From: Pezizomycotina sp. ARF18 | Taxonomy: Eukaryota > Ascomycota | DNA: 64,000 nt | Assembly (NCBI GenBank): GCA_002224055.1 | Contig: AZLU01000093.1 | Span: 54,909 to 118,908, forward strand | Reading direction: 5' to 3' | Shown: piece by piece, positions 47,250-57,477 of the stretch | Numbering within the stretch: position 1 is the stretch's first letter | How the letters are laid out: each line of letters starts with the position of its first letter | The notes under the pieces: generated by a model | What the model was told of the DNA's origin: nothing | What the model saw: only the letters and a program-made list of their open reading frames with translations | Database searches by the model: none | Made by a program: the position numbers and the translations under genes

Positions 47250-48461
47250 CGCATCGGAACAACCTCGAGGTTTTGATCGAGACTATACAAAGGTCGGAGA
47301 GAGTAGGCAGGATACTTGGGAATCTCTGAACGGCTAAAAGTAGCTATTTACGTGGGAAAGATGTTATCTTTTGCTATTGCCGTTGGCTTCATCTTCGTCA
47401 ATGACTTTACGAGTATGCTATCGTCGTTTTTTTTTTTTTTTTTTTTTTTGTCATCACAGCATTGAGGTGGATTCTTTCACAATCTCTAATAATTCGAGCT
47501 GTAATTTTCGTTGCCACGACTTTTGTTATGCGAAAAATAATTCGCAGCTGGTTGTAGATTTTATTGACCGTTGCTTTATATCTTGTTGGAACCCTTTTTT
47601 ATCGTTAATCTTCACGGCCGGATTCAATGATCATGCTAGCTAGATAAACCCCAAAACTACTTGCATCGTCGTTTTTGTCGCTATTCAAACTCTTTGATAC
47701 ACAGGATTTAACCGGAAGATGTGAAACTGCAAACATGTAGACCAGTGTGCCCTTACGAAGATCTCCTTATTAGCCATTGAAGACCCCTTCAGTTACTCAC
47801 GATAGCCTTCCCCCTCCCCACGGTAGACTCGCTCAGATATGTCACGATTAATGCGCAATCGCTAGTTTAGGCTTGATACAGGCAGGACCACCGGCCTGCA
47901 GGCATTTCTCTTTTTTCTGCAAGGCTTTATCACATGTCTATTCCTTGTAGGGTCGATCGCGCAGTGCGAATCAATTAATACCTCTCGACATCACCATCAT
48001 TACACAGACCTTTTCAGCAATGTTGAGAAAGCCTTGCATTGCAGGCAGGCCTCCATAGTCTCAGGCCATCGCTTTGGGCTCTGCATATATTTTGAGGCTC
48101 GAGACCCCTTACCAGGCGCCAGTGCGCTGTCCGTATTGCCATCGTGCCATGCTCTATTGTCCTGATATCGCTCGTCCTATCAAAAGACGTTTGACGATCC
48201 TATGATCGCTGCGGTCAAATGAATTGAGGCACTGACAAGTGGCGGTGCACGAGTTGAGTTTATAGAGGTAATTTGTTGGTGCTGAGATATCTATACCTGG
48301 CGTACTTTTCATCATGTGCAAATCTTCGATGGCCTTGTGTACTGCCTTTTTTTTTTTTTTTTTTTTCTTGTCGCAGGAGAGATCAACTGCTGCTTTGGGG
48401 CGAAATATAAACAATTTGTTTTTTCCTAGCGAATCTTCATATCACCGTCATCGTCATCATC

Positions 48462-48492
<31 letters not shown>

Positions 48493-48667
48493 TATAAAAA
48501 CGCGCGCAAAGCCCTCTCTCTACTTCTCCCTTTTCTCACGATCCTCTCCCTTACTTCAAATCCTCTCGTATAATGATTTCCACGTCCATCTTATCTTATC
48601 TCCATCCCCAATATAGACCAGACGAAGACGTAACCATCCCATCACATCCAAAACCACATCACCAACA
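47250..48667. other. Intergenic, promoter of the arrestin-like gene at its right end
   Basis: Contains T runs at about 47428-47449 and 48346-48366, a (CAA)n repeat and a TATA-like ATATAAAAA at 48492-48500 followed by a pyrimidine-rich leader. No gene is recognised in the rest. Confidence 0.4.
48461..48491 (+). repeat. (CAA)n microsatellite
   Basis: About ten CAA units, ending directly at the TATA-like element of the arrestin-like gene, so its length could affect that promoter. Confidence 0.88.
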
Positions 48668-49864
48668 ATGCGCTTCACGGTAACAACAACGCAACCCCCC
48701 ACCCCTCAACCCCCCTCTACCCCGGCGATCCATCTCCGGCGCCGTAAACTTCTTCTCCCCGCAAGCCGAAGACATCCTCTCCGTCAAGCTCTCCTTCGCC
48801 GGCCGCGCAAAATCGAAAATCATGACAACCCCTCCAACGGGTCTGGCACCTACACCGAAATCCGCCGAACCGCGACGTCTTCTTCACCTACGACGTAACG
48901 TTATACACGGGCACTATACCTTACGGCAGAACGTGAGTACACGTGGCCGTTCAACTCTTCCCGACAGAAGTAAAAATTACCCTCCGCAGCCTGGACGGTT
49001 AAGCTCCCGCGGACCCATACCGGCTACCGTGGAGAGCCGCCGTGCTCGTTCGAGAGTAATTGCAAGTTCAAAGGTCGGCAGAAGGTTCCTACGGCGCCGT
49101 GCAGTACACACTCACCGCCGAATCGTCCGACGGGGTACAATAAAAGACCACACGACGGAAGCAGAATGCCAATTGACCGTCCGTAGTTTCCGTCCTGAAA
49201 TCGTAGACGCGGGATACACGACGCAATCGTGGGCTTCAGCGCCGTCGACGTTAGATTATTCCCCGGAATGGAAGACTACACCCCCAGCATAAAAGAACGC
49301 ATGAAAGAAGCGTTCTCCTCCAACCCAAAGCCGAAACCATGCCTCGCGGTCGATTTACGGTGCTACTTACCATCCAATCTGGTAATCGGTGAAGGAATGG
49401 CGGGGAAAGTATGGATAGAATGGTCCGCCGAGCGCTCACGCTTACTCGAATCCGGACGCCCGGTGAACTCGTCAGCGTATCCGCGAACCTCTGGATGCAG
49501 ACCACCATTACAGCGGGTAGTACATTACAAACGGCGCATAATAAAACGGAGAAGTTACTCGCGTACGTATACACTTCCGCGGAGGGAACTGAGATGCAAT
49601 ACGGCGAAGAAAACGCTGTAGATTTAAGCGCGCAGATGAGCGAGTATTGGAGTAAGATGGTAGCAGCGGTGTATAGTCCCCAGCTTCGATACGACGACGG
49701 TGAGCAGGAGGTACTGGATCGAGGTTAAGGTCGTGTGATTGTTTGGGGAAGAAGTGGAAGAAGGAGTTTAGTAGGAACGTTACTGTGCTGCCGGGGATGA
49801 GAGGAGGGGTCCGCTGGAGCTGCCGCCGCCGCCGCCGCCTGTGGAGGAGGGTTGGCAGTGGTAG
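48668..49864 (+). CDS. Arrestin-like (alpha-arrestin N-domain) protein
   Basis: Arrestin-related proteins are cytosolic adaptors that link membrane transporters or receptors to ubiquitin ligases. The N terminus reads MRFTVTTTQPPTPQPP, LYPGDPISGAVNFFSPQAED and ILSVKLSFAGRAKSKI, the first strands of an arrestin fold with the usual Y-x-P-G-D-x-I-x-G turn. Then come RDVFFTYDVTLYTG, YTWPFN with FPTEVKITLRSL (arrestin W-P-F motif), YGAVQYTLTAESSDG (the Y-x-V-x-Y-x-L-x-A strand), YTPSIKERMKEAFSSNPKPK, LTLTRIRTPGELVSVSANLW and a Pro-rich end LELPPPPPPVEEGWQW with stop at 49862-49864. About 390 residues. Frame changes at base runs are frequent (at least six). No PY motif for a Rsp5-type ligase could be confirmed. 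Confidence 0.7.
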
Positions 49865-50291
49865 TGGGTGGGTGGAAGTGAGAAAGGGAGGATTGATGCC
49901 GGCTGCGGCGCTGCTGCGTGTTTCACCGTAGTCACTTTCATTGGTAAAATCTCGTTTCTATTTTCATGGTTTGTATATGGGTCCTTAGGCGTTTTAGGGT
50001 TTGCTTCTGGTTTTATGCTTCACATTCAGTTAATGGTCTGTTCGGATCCCTGTGCTTCTAGAACAAAGACTGCGTTGCTCTTCCTTCCTCAATACTGTAT
50101 TTCATAATATACCAATGCTAGTTTCTAAAACTACTCGAGCAAGTAATTCACAATAACACCATCTCGCCACAATATCCTCAGAAATTGAAAAAATAACCTC
50201 ACAAACTGCCAACAACTCTCCTTCTTAACAAAAAGCAACACAGCAACGCAACTATTACATAACCATATTGTTCCATCTGTAATTTTTTCTT
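49865..50291. other. Intergenic between convergent genes
   Basis: No motif. It is probably the shared 3' region of the arrestin-like gene and the first member of the helical family. Confidence 0.4.
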
Positions 50292-50588
50292 CTAAAACCC
50301 CGGATCATAAGCCAAAGGTTCTCCACAACCGGCTTGAGGAAGTCTACGTCGTCCCGGGGAACGCGATCCATAAGCTGTTTGTCGATCGCGAACCGAATAC
50401 GTGTGTAAGCAACCAGATGATGCCGGTCCTGAGTCGCTGAAGTTTGGCCTTAAACCGGTCTTCCAGCCGTCCGCGATTACAAGGCCGACGTCGGCGGCGC
50501 CCGGGTCCTTGAGAGGCCTTTGCGTATATAACTTGTCGACGGCCCCTTTCAGCCACTTATGGTGCTTGCTCGGTTAGGATACGAGCAT
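50292..50588 (-). CDS. Helical small-protein family, member 1
   Basis: Unrecognised family. From 50588 the frame reads MLVS, a TAA, then KHHKWLKGAVDKLYTQRPLK, DPGAADVGLVIADGWKTGLR, PNFSDSGPASSG and a stop at 50292. The segments HHKWLKGAVDKL and VIADGWKTGL line up with EEHIEVFRGAISDVL and KIVDVWRKGLGQ of member 5 (56.7-57.0 kb) and with VADGWELQL of member 4. The single early stop makes the start uncertain. A promoter block shared with members 2, 3 and 5 lies about 140-170 bp upstream. Confidence 0.42.
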
Positions 50589-50726
50589 CGTGTTTTCTTT
50601 TCTTTCTTCTTTTTTTTTTTTTTTTTTTTTGGATTATGCAGGGACGTGTTCAAGTTTGTAAGTAGGTATTTGGTAATTTGCCTATTGCTGTTCTTTTTTG
50701 TCGTTCGAGTTTATGCTTCTACTTAT

Positions 50727-50770
50727 CCTGGGAGATAGAAAAAAAAAGCGGCCCGCTTAAGTACTCCTCA
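50727..50770 (-). promoter_or_regulatory. Shared promoter block, member 1
   Basis: CCTGGGAGAT, an A run, AGCGGCCCGCTTAAGTAC. On the minus strand this gives a TTAAGC element, then GC-rich sequence, a T run and ATCTCCCAGG. The same order occurs at 51629, 53539 and, more loosely, 57132, at nearly the same distance from the start codon. Confidence 0.5.
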
Positions 50771-51046
50771 GTTCAAGTCGAGGCGACCAAAACCTCCGAT
50801 TGTATTGATATATAATCTGTAATATATTTCACCTCCGTAATAGTAATAGAAAAAAGATGAAGCTGAGATTGAGATGATATAAGAAAGTCTGCCGAATTCA
50901 TTCTATTGAGACTTGTATATTGTCGTCGCGCAGAAAGAGAACGCGGGTTTGGCGTTAAGAACGCGCGGAAGGCGCGGCCTGCAGAACGCACGCGATGCCC
51001 CCCCCTAGCCCTGCTAAAAAGTTGTGTATATAAAGAAGCTATTCTC

Positions 51047-51065
51047 CCTCCTCCTTCGGAGGAGG
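51047..51065. other. Perfect 8-bp hairpin after a TATATAAAG element
   Basis: CCTCCTCC-TTC-GGAGGAGG, about 14 bp downstream of TATATAAAG (51026-51034). Such an arrangement is common in LTR R-regions and in some promoters. The surrounding 50.80-51.18 kb could be a worn LTR, but I found no matching ends or target duplication. Confidence 0.5.
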
Positions 51066-51321
51066 ATAGTCAATGGAACACGACTCGATTTACTCCTATT
51101 TACTATACTACTAATATACTACCATTAACAGTGTGTTGCTTTCATAGTGACTACGCTCCACCCCGACAATATACCACCGTAACCGGTTTTGATTTTCGTT
51201 CGGGACCTGTCAGAAAGCAGCACGAGAAATTCTAGCATGAATCTGAACATTCTATCGAAGAATAATTTGTTGACCTTGAATCCTGTATGAAAGCGTATCT
51301 ATCAAGCTCTATATCAGACGT

Positions 51322-51493
51322 CTATGCTAGTTGCTCAACATTTAAATTCACCTTAACAGAACGAGACAAAGCAGCGGGGATCTCGTCTAGTTGAGCCTCC
51401 ATCAGAATTGTCTGAATGGCCGTCCGGAATGTCCTGGCTTCTTCAGCGTTTGCGATAGATTAGTGCCAGTGATGTTTCTTCTACGGCTGTCAT
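51322..51493 (-). CDS. Helical small-protein family, member 2 (short)
   Basis: Start MTAVEETSLALIY at 51493; after a one-base shift near 51450, AEEARTFRTAIQTILMEAQL and DEIPAALSRSVKVNLNVEQL follow to a stop at 51322. EEARTFRTAIQTIL aligns with EEHQGIFKTAIRKFL (member 4) and EEHIEVFRGAISDVL (member 5). The W-centred C-terminal part of the family is missing, so this is a natural short form or a truncated copy of about 57 residues. The upstream promoter block is well conserved with that of member 3. Confidence 0.5.
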
Positions 51494-52639
51494 TGTTGAG
51501 CTGTTCGAAAAGTTTATTTATTTAATTGGACTTTTAAGGATTTTCTTTAGTGTCTTCGGTTTATGATCTTAGAGAGCTGAGAGTACGTTGTTTGTTGATT
51601 GTGATGAGAGAGGTAGTGTTCCTTTTCACTGGGAGATGCAAAATGGTGTGCTTAATTAGCTTCTGCAGGTAAGCAAAAGTCCAGCACCATACATTAGCTT
51701 AAACATATATCTTTAAGTATTACGAAAGCTGGAGCTCGAGAAGACGACGTCGGCGTATTTTTGCTCCGGCCTGAGTACCCATATGAAAAACCAGCACACG
51801 GACGAAAATTTTCCAGAAGAGCCTTAAAGAAAAGTCAAAGAACAATCCTGTTTATCGTTATTCAAACCCCTGATCCGCAAGTTTGCAGAGAAATGTCGGT
51901 GTGAAGTCATGAGCGGCATTAGAACATTAACACATACTTCTAGTAATCAATCTATTCCAGTATTATTCCCAACGAAAACCGAAACAGGGTCAAAAAACTG
52001 GTCGAGATATCACTTTGGAAAGTTCCCGTGTTATCATCTCATCGAGCTTTAGTTTTTCCGTAGTATTGTGAAAATATGCACACAACACATGGTCAATCTC
52101 AACTTCTGCTGTCCCAAGAGCTATTTAACCGATCCCTTTTTGCTTCTTCCCAAGGCAAGGGCTAAAATTTCTGTCATTATCATATACAACCGAAGAAAAT
52201 CAGCTCAGCTCCTAAAAATTATAAATTGGACAAAATATCAAATCTCTAACATCTCCCTAGTAACAACTCTTTAACTCCCAGAAACAAAAGATACCAGAAG
52301 CAAAACCCCGGACGAGTCCTAGCGACCGCTATCACCACGGTGCTGAAATATCTCGGCTTCAAGGAGGAAGAGGCCGAGTACAAGAAAAAAAAAAACCTAC
52401 TTAAGTACTAAGTAGCTCTTATGAGAACACTAAACAACTTTACGATCTACTTCTCCCTCGAGGTAGCACCACGATGTTGGGCATCAAGCTTCGATTTAGA
52501 TCAGTAATAGAGGCTAGATTGATAGTTGCCTTTGTACGTAATGCACTACGACGCGCAATTAGTATAAGTATGAGAACGTTTTCCCTGTGATGAAGTTAAT
52601 TGGGTAGCTATAGCCAGATCCCGATCTTTCGTAGTGGTC
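51494..52639. other. Spacer between family members 2 and 3
   Basis: Apart from the promoter block there is no recognisable gene. Frames up to 68 codons carry no motif. Confidence 0.38.
51629..51660 (-). promoter_or_regulatory. Shared promoter block, member 2
   Basis: CTGGGAGATGCAAAATGG, then GTGCTTAATTAGC. The GGAGATGCAAAA part matches 53542-53553 exactly over 12 bases. It lies 136-167 bp before the start codon of member 2. AAGCAAAAGTCCAG further out (51671-51684) parallels AAGCAAAAATCTGG at 53581-53594. Confidence 0.58.
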
Positions 52640-52870
52640 ACGAGAAAACAGATAAGGAAGGGAAGGGGGAGAAGGGAAAGGAGAGCGAAGGAGGGGAGAG
52701 AAGGGGGGGGGGGGGGTTGAGAAGAAAAAAGAAAAAAAGGAAAGCAAAATAAGAAAAAAGATAAGGTAGAGAAGAAGATAGAAATAAGAGAGAAAGAAAG
52801 GAAAGTAAGACAGAAAAGAAGGATAAGATAAGCCGATGGAATATACTAGTAGAAAAAAGGAACAAGGGCT
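52640..52870. repeat. Long purine-only tract
   Basis: For about 230 bases the plus strand is almost entirely A and G (with runs such as GGGGGGGGGG near 52707-52716 and GAAGAAAAAAG), broken by few pyrimidines. It is not a simple tandem repeat. It lies just past the 3' end of member 3. Confidence 0.8.
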
Positions 52871-52900
52871 GTGATAGATAGACCGCAGCAAATCTAACAG

Positions 52901-53396
52901 CTATTTCGATTGAGTGCAGCGCCCTCTCCTGTTCCATTCCTTTTCCCACCTCTCTCCGGCTTGAAAGTACTCCACGAGCGCCTCAGCGATGTTCCGGATG
53001 TTCAGGCCCCACCCGACTGGCGCTCGTAGTAAAGCTGGACGCGGGCCCGCGCGACTTCTCCTCCAGGTGGGACACTCTGCCTGTTCCGCACCCTGTCCAG
53101 CAGCTCCTGCGTTATCTCTAGCCTTGGGACCGCGTCAGCGAGGGCCTCCTTGCTCGGGCGCCTGCCTCGTACATACTCGTAGGCGTTATGTACGAGATAT
53201 TGTCCAAATGACGTTCATGGCGATGTTCCTAGTCCCATCGCTATATGAATAAGCGCCCAGCCTCTGTTTCCATGGGCGCTGATTCTGGGAAGACATACGC
53301 GATGTAGTCCTCGTCGTACCCAAGGTCCCGCAAGTGACTCACCAGCGAAGTATGGAAGATACTTTCTTCAAAGCGTGACAACGTATTATGTGACAT
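52901..53396 (-). CDS. Helical small-protein family, member 3 (long)
   Basis: Start MSHNTLSRFEESIFHTSLVS at 53396, then HLRDLGYDEDYIAYVFPESA. After a shift near 53240: YLVHNAYEYVRGRRPSKEAL, ADAVPRLEITQELLDRVRNR, QSVPPGGEVARARVQLYYER. After another near 53008: NIRNIAEALVEYFQAGERWE and a stop at 52901. About 165 residues, all predicted helical. The N terminus (MSH..., FEESIFHTSLVSHLRDLG) matches the EExxF...L pattern of the family and the MSH/MSD starts of members 5 and 6. The C-terminal part is its own. Confidence 0.52.
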
Positions 53397-53538
53397 TGTG
53401 GTTCTTGAGTTTTGTTGAAGCACTGCCCCAAGTTTTGTTTTTCTAAAGGGGTATGGTATTTATGTAGTGGATTTGTGACTTTCGAGGGTGGATTGTTGTT
53501 ATTTGGTTGAAGCAGGGATGAAGAGGAGGCCTTTCTTC

Positions 53539-53569
53539 CCTGGAGATGCAAAAAGCCTTGCTTAAGTAG
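53539..53569 (-). promoter_or_regulatory. Shared promoter block, member 3
   Basis: CCTGGAGATGCAAAAAGCC, then TTGCTTAAGTAG. On the minus strand: CTACTTAAGCAA (A/T element), GGCTTTTTGCATCTCCAGG. Distance to the start codon is 143-173 bp, as for members 1, 2 and 5. Confidence 0.6.
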
Positions 53570-54506
53570 TCCCTAGAGGAAAGCAAAAATCTGGGATAGC
53601 GCGCGAACATGAGCTTTTCTAGCGAGAAGAGAAGCCTGATCTTACCGAGATAACAACTTGAACTTCAAGCTTATGCTTCAAGATAAAGATTTTCACTTGT
53701 TGCTTTAGTTTGGGTTTGATCGCTTGGTATAGGGTGATTCGTGGTACAGAATACTTTAAGAAACACGCACGATATATCTATGAACAGATCAATATTGAAG
53801 CAGAAAGGAAGTGTCAGAGGACGATCTATTTTACCTTGAGCTTGAACTGTACTCCACAAGTCGGAGGCAGCCGTACGGGCATCACAACAAATCCGCATCA
53901 GCTGTGGATTGAATTTGAGGAGCGTTCCTTTTCAGTGATCGCTCAGCATCCCATTCCTAATCTCACATGATTAGACATTCAGCGGCCTGAATAATATTGA
54001 TCCTCTAGTCTCGATTGTGTTATAAAGCCGCGATTAATTATACCAATCTACTGTATATATAGGGGTTCACAGAGTCCGGAATTTCGGCCTCGGATTTAAT
54101 CAAGGCTTTTAGTAGCACGGGCATAGGAAACTTGAGGCAGCGGTACGTAGACGCAACGGATGGAAATATAAGGGTACCCAACCTATATTCAGGCTAGCTC
54201 GTGGCGTTGTAAGGCATACACTATTCAGCTTCAATCTGTGATAATATGACGTCTCGAAGAAGCATAGCAAGCTCACTACTTTTTATAATGTAGACGTTTA
54301 TAATCTACATATGGATGAAATAATTGTACGCGAAACACGGTTTAATTATATTAACGGGCTTTACAATTTTCTATTTTTTTTTTTCTGCCACAAGAGCGGA
54401 GTGAATAGTGCTACTCCTAATTAAGAAATCCCGATAACAGCAGCTAGACGCGGGAGGCGCCTCCGAACCCAAGTAACTCCTTAAGGTAGATGTCCTTTCC
54501 CAAAGA
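53570..54506. other. Spacer between family members 3 and 4
   Basis: No gene is recognised. One plus-strand frame (53710-53970, 86 codons) has no motif. Poly-T at 54375-54386. Confidence 0.38.
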
Positions 54507-54936
54507 TCATACCAGATCAAATTTGAAGGTGCCTCTTACCAAGAGGAAGAGGGGGAGCGGGTGAAGACGCATATTTCGTTCAGCGCCGCGTTGGCCTTCT
54601 TGCAACTTCGCTTGTCGCATTTCGTCGGTCACGTCAAATTCTACGATCGTCTGAATGAAGGCCTCAATGAAGGCCTCAATGCAAAGCTCTTGCCCGTCGG
54701 AATTGACGATGATGCTCTTCATCACGTCGTAGAGCACGTGCATTGTGAGGTTCCCGTCGGCGTTCGACATTACGCTCAACTGAAGTTCCCACCCGTCGGC
54801 GACCTGGGTAGCAACCCTTCCAGCGTTCTGGTCCTAATCTGAGGTCCATCAAAAATTTCCTGATGGCAGTTTTGAAAATGCCCTGGTGTTCTTCCCGGCC
54901 GGCCTCAAGATTTAGCGTCTGTCTGTTTGCTGCCAT
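54507..54936 (-). CDS. Helical small-protein family, member 4
   Basis: Start MAANRQTLNLEAGREEHQGI at 54936, then FKTAIRKFLMDL. After a frame change near 54835: VATQVADGWELQLSVMSNAD, GNLTMHVLYDVMKSIIVNSD, ELCIEAFIEAFIQTIVEFDV and a stop at 54507. About 142 residues. The core VADGWELQLSVMSNADGNLT with MHVLYDVMK aligns closely with member 5 (VDVWRKGLGQMTNANRDLTM, HDIYDHMK). IEAFIEAF comes from a tandem 12-base repeat at 54653-54680. The upstream promoter block seen in members 1-3 and 5 is not clear here. Confidence 0.58.
54653..54680. repeat. Tandem 12-bp repeat inside member 4
   Basis: AATGAAGGCCTC is repeated twice and begins a third time, giving the doubled EAFI in the protein. It keeps the frame. 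Confidence 0.85.
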
Positions 54937-55337
54937 TGCTCTGGTGTGGTCTTTCAAGCAGCTGCGGGGCCTATAGGCCCAATACTACTTACTCTCACGG
55001 AGATGTCTTGTCTCATTCACAAGCGGACTGGGTGGCTATAGATCCAGGATACGATTGCAAGCAGGCAAGCCGGCATGCTAAGGTGAAGTACAATCCCCGT
55101 AGGCTCTCGTAACACTACCGTACGCTTTCGCCATCTTTCTTAGCATTTAAAAATGTTTCTAGGGACTTCATCGAAAGATAGAGACGTTGTGTCATTGACC
55201 TCTTCTCGGTATTGGCTTTGATTTGATGTATACATGTAAGATGGAAAGACGTCAAAAGAAGACACCCAACTGGGCTTTGCGTCAAGTACCTCATCAACAA
55301 TAGAAAGTTATCAAGCGCAACCACAGCCGCGCCAGGA

Positions 55338-56097
55338 TCATTTTCCAAAAAATTCTCCGAGTTTCTTCAGAGTGTCCCCATTTATCGCTTCAAAACTTTT
55401 CCAGACATCCCCCAAATTCAAGAAATTTCCCACATTTACTCCCTGAATGGTGTCAGGTGCATAGTTCAAAATGGCCAAGCCGTAGGCGTCTGTGGCGCCG
55501 TAAAGACTTGAAAAGATCTGCTGCACTTCTTTGTGCGCCCCCTCAGCCCACACCTGAAGCCCGGCAGCCTGAGCGCTGGTAAAGCTTCGCGCTTTGGCTA
55601 TGTCTTTGACCGAAGCGAGAACAGAATCGACGTGCTCGTCGACGGTAGCCTTGAGGTCGGCTTTAAGGCTCGCGCGCGTTTCCCGATGTCAGCTTGCACC
55701 GCGTCCCAGTTAGAGGCAACGCTCTTCGAAATCATACGGCACTCGCCGACGAATCTCTTGAACCTCGTGTGAATGCCTGCGCGAGCTCGTCCGTCTGCGC
55801 CTTGTACTCCTTCATAAGCTGCTGCACCGCTGGCTTTGTTACCGTCTCCCACTCGGTATCGCCCGGGTTCACGGGGTGGATCGGTTGCCAGGTGCCGCTG
55901 GTAGTGCTTCCAGCGCCGCCCCCGGCGCTCTCCGGAACATTGGCATTCTGATCAATAGCCACCGCCTTGAACAGGGAGAAATCGCCATACTCGAGGGCAA
56001 CTTTTATGTGTTCGGCGCGGCAGCGTATAGCGTTCGACCACGACTCGTGCGATTTGGGTGCGTGGGCATGGGTGCAGGCATGGGCGTTTTCAGGCAT
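55338..56097 (-). CDS. Unknown helical protein inside the helical-family array
   Basis: Start MPENAHACTHAHAPKSHESW at 56097 gives a His/Ala-rich N terminus, then EHIKVALEYGDFSLFKAVAI, a Gly/Ser linker, WQPIHPVNPGDTEWETVTKP and AVQQLMKEYKAQTDELAQAF. After a shift near 55768: IHTRFKRFVGECRMISKSVA, SNWDAVQADIGKRAR. After another near 55672: LKADLKATVDEHVDSVLASV, KDIAKARSFTSAQAAGL, EGAHKEVQQIFSSLYGATDA, VGNFLNLGDVWKSFEAINGD and a stop at 55338. About 253 residues with regular hydrophobic spacing, so a helical bundle or coiled coil is likely. I see no family relationship to its neighbours and no signal peptide. Third-position G/C is high, supporting a real gene. Confidence 0.58.
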
Positions 56098-56674
56098 GAT
56101 AGGCGGGCAGCCGCCGGGTTTGATCGTTGTAAGTGCTTATTTTTAATTTTTTAGTTTTTATTTTTCAAAGAACGCAAATACCGAGCAAAGATTTTTAAAT
56201 TTACGGCTTCTAAGTGGATATGGTTACGTTCCTGCGAGGAGACTCGAGAGGAAGAATTGAACTTGAGGATGAAACAGAGAAGATGATTGGGCTATACCTG
56301 GACGGATATTCGGCAAGTATTTATAAAAATAATCCTCAACAAATATACGCCTGGGATGTGACGAACGACTATGCCTTCCTTTTGTCTATTCACTGAGAAT
56401 CGAAAGTAAGAAATTGGCGCCCTATTGTCTAGATGTCTCATTAGACCCTAGTGTCTTGTTATGAAGAAAGTATCGAAATCAAGATCACAAAAGTTCCTCA
56501 ATCGTTATTTTGACGTGCTATTACGTACACGGGAATGTACAATGATCAATTGGTAGAAATGCTATACAAAGGCACCATAGATCACCAGTTTGTAAATAAT
56601 TCTAAGTGTATATATTTATTATAGCGCGTACCAGCGTTGTCTCGTATATTGCTCTCTAGTTATAATCGAAGTTA

Positions 56675-56998
56675 CTAGGGCAGGGAAAAGTACCGTTCGC
56701 TCGCCACCTCAAAAACTTTGGTCTCGTCGACTAGGTCAGTGAGATGATACCACCTTTTCAGCCTTGCCTGACTGTCCAGAACCATCTTCATGTGGTCGTA
56801 TATATCGTGCATCGTGAGATCCCTGTTCGCATTTGTCATCTGCCCAAGTCCTTTTCTCCAGACATCAACGATCTTCGGTGCAAAGTGTTCTGCAGGTTCT
56901 TCTCCTAGAATTTCCGATAAAACATCCGAAATAGCGCCCCGGAACACTTCGATGTGCTCTTCAAGGCTCAAGCTCGCATGTTGTCCTGTGTCAGACAT
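56675..56998 (-). CDS. Helical small-protein family, member 5
   Basis: One intact frame of 107 residues: MSDTGQHASLSLEEHIEVFR, GAISDVLSEILGEEPAEHFA, PKIVDVWRKGLGQMTNANRD, LTMHDIYDHMKMVLDSQARL, KRWYHLTDLVDETKVFEVAS and a short end. It is the reference for the family: an EExxxxFRxAI helix, a W-centred motif [IV]-[VA]-x-x-W-x-x-x-L, then N-A-[ND]-x-[ND]-L-T-M-H-x-[IL]-Y-D-x-M-K. Predicted all-helical, cytosolic. The promoter block lies 134-173 bp upstream, with a good TATATAAAGG element. Confidence 0.68.
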   Translation of the reverse strand: MSDTGQHASLSLEEHIEVFRGAISDVLSEILGEEPAEHFAPKIVDVWRKGLGQMTNANRDLTMHDIYDHMKMVLDSQARLKRWYHLTDLVDETKVFEVASERYFSLP

Positions 56999-57131
56999 TG
57001 CTTTATTGTGCGTTGGTTTTCCTTCTTTTCTCTTCTCTTCTCTTTCCTTACTTAGAGCTTGGAATAAAATGTCGATTTTGCTAGCTTACCTTGGCAGATG
57101 CTTGCCTTTTCAGCTACCCCCTTGTTATGCC

Positions 57132-57171
57132 GTAGGAGATGAGAAGTACAGAAAAGCCAGCCTTTATATAC
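57132..57171 (-). promoter_or_regulatory. Shared promoter block, member 5
   Basis: TAGGAGATG at 57133-57141, AAAAGCC at 57152-57158 and CCTTTATATA at 57161-57170 follow the same order as at 53539-53569. On the minus strand the TATA element is TATATAAAGG. Spacing to the start codon is 135-172 bp. Confidence 0.52.
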
Positions 57172-57477
57172 TTTGGCCTACACATGTACCAAGCTAGCAA
57201 GCTTGTGAGCACAAATATGGAAAGACTAATTAAATTCAAAGTCATGTCAGTCTATCAGTGAAAATTGATAATCGTTCCGATACATAGACGCAAAGCTTAA
57301 TTTACTATGAAAATGGGATAGAGCGAGGTAACGTGGAAACAAGGTACCAAATCATCCAAGTGATTGAAAAGCTACACTTGACAATTTATCCGTCGAAGCA
57401 TCATGGTTCGGACTCGGAGATGTTGGCTAAACTTAACGATGCTAAACGCATAACACTAAAAGAAAGAACTAAGTAGA

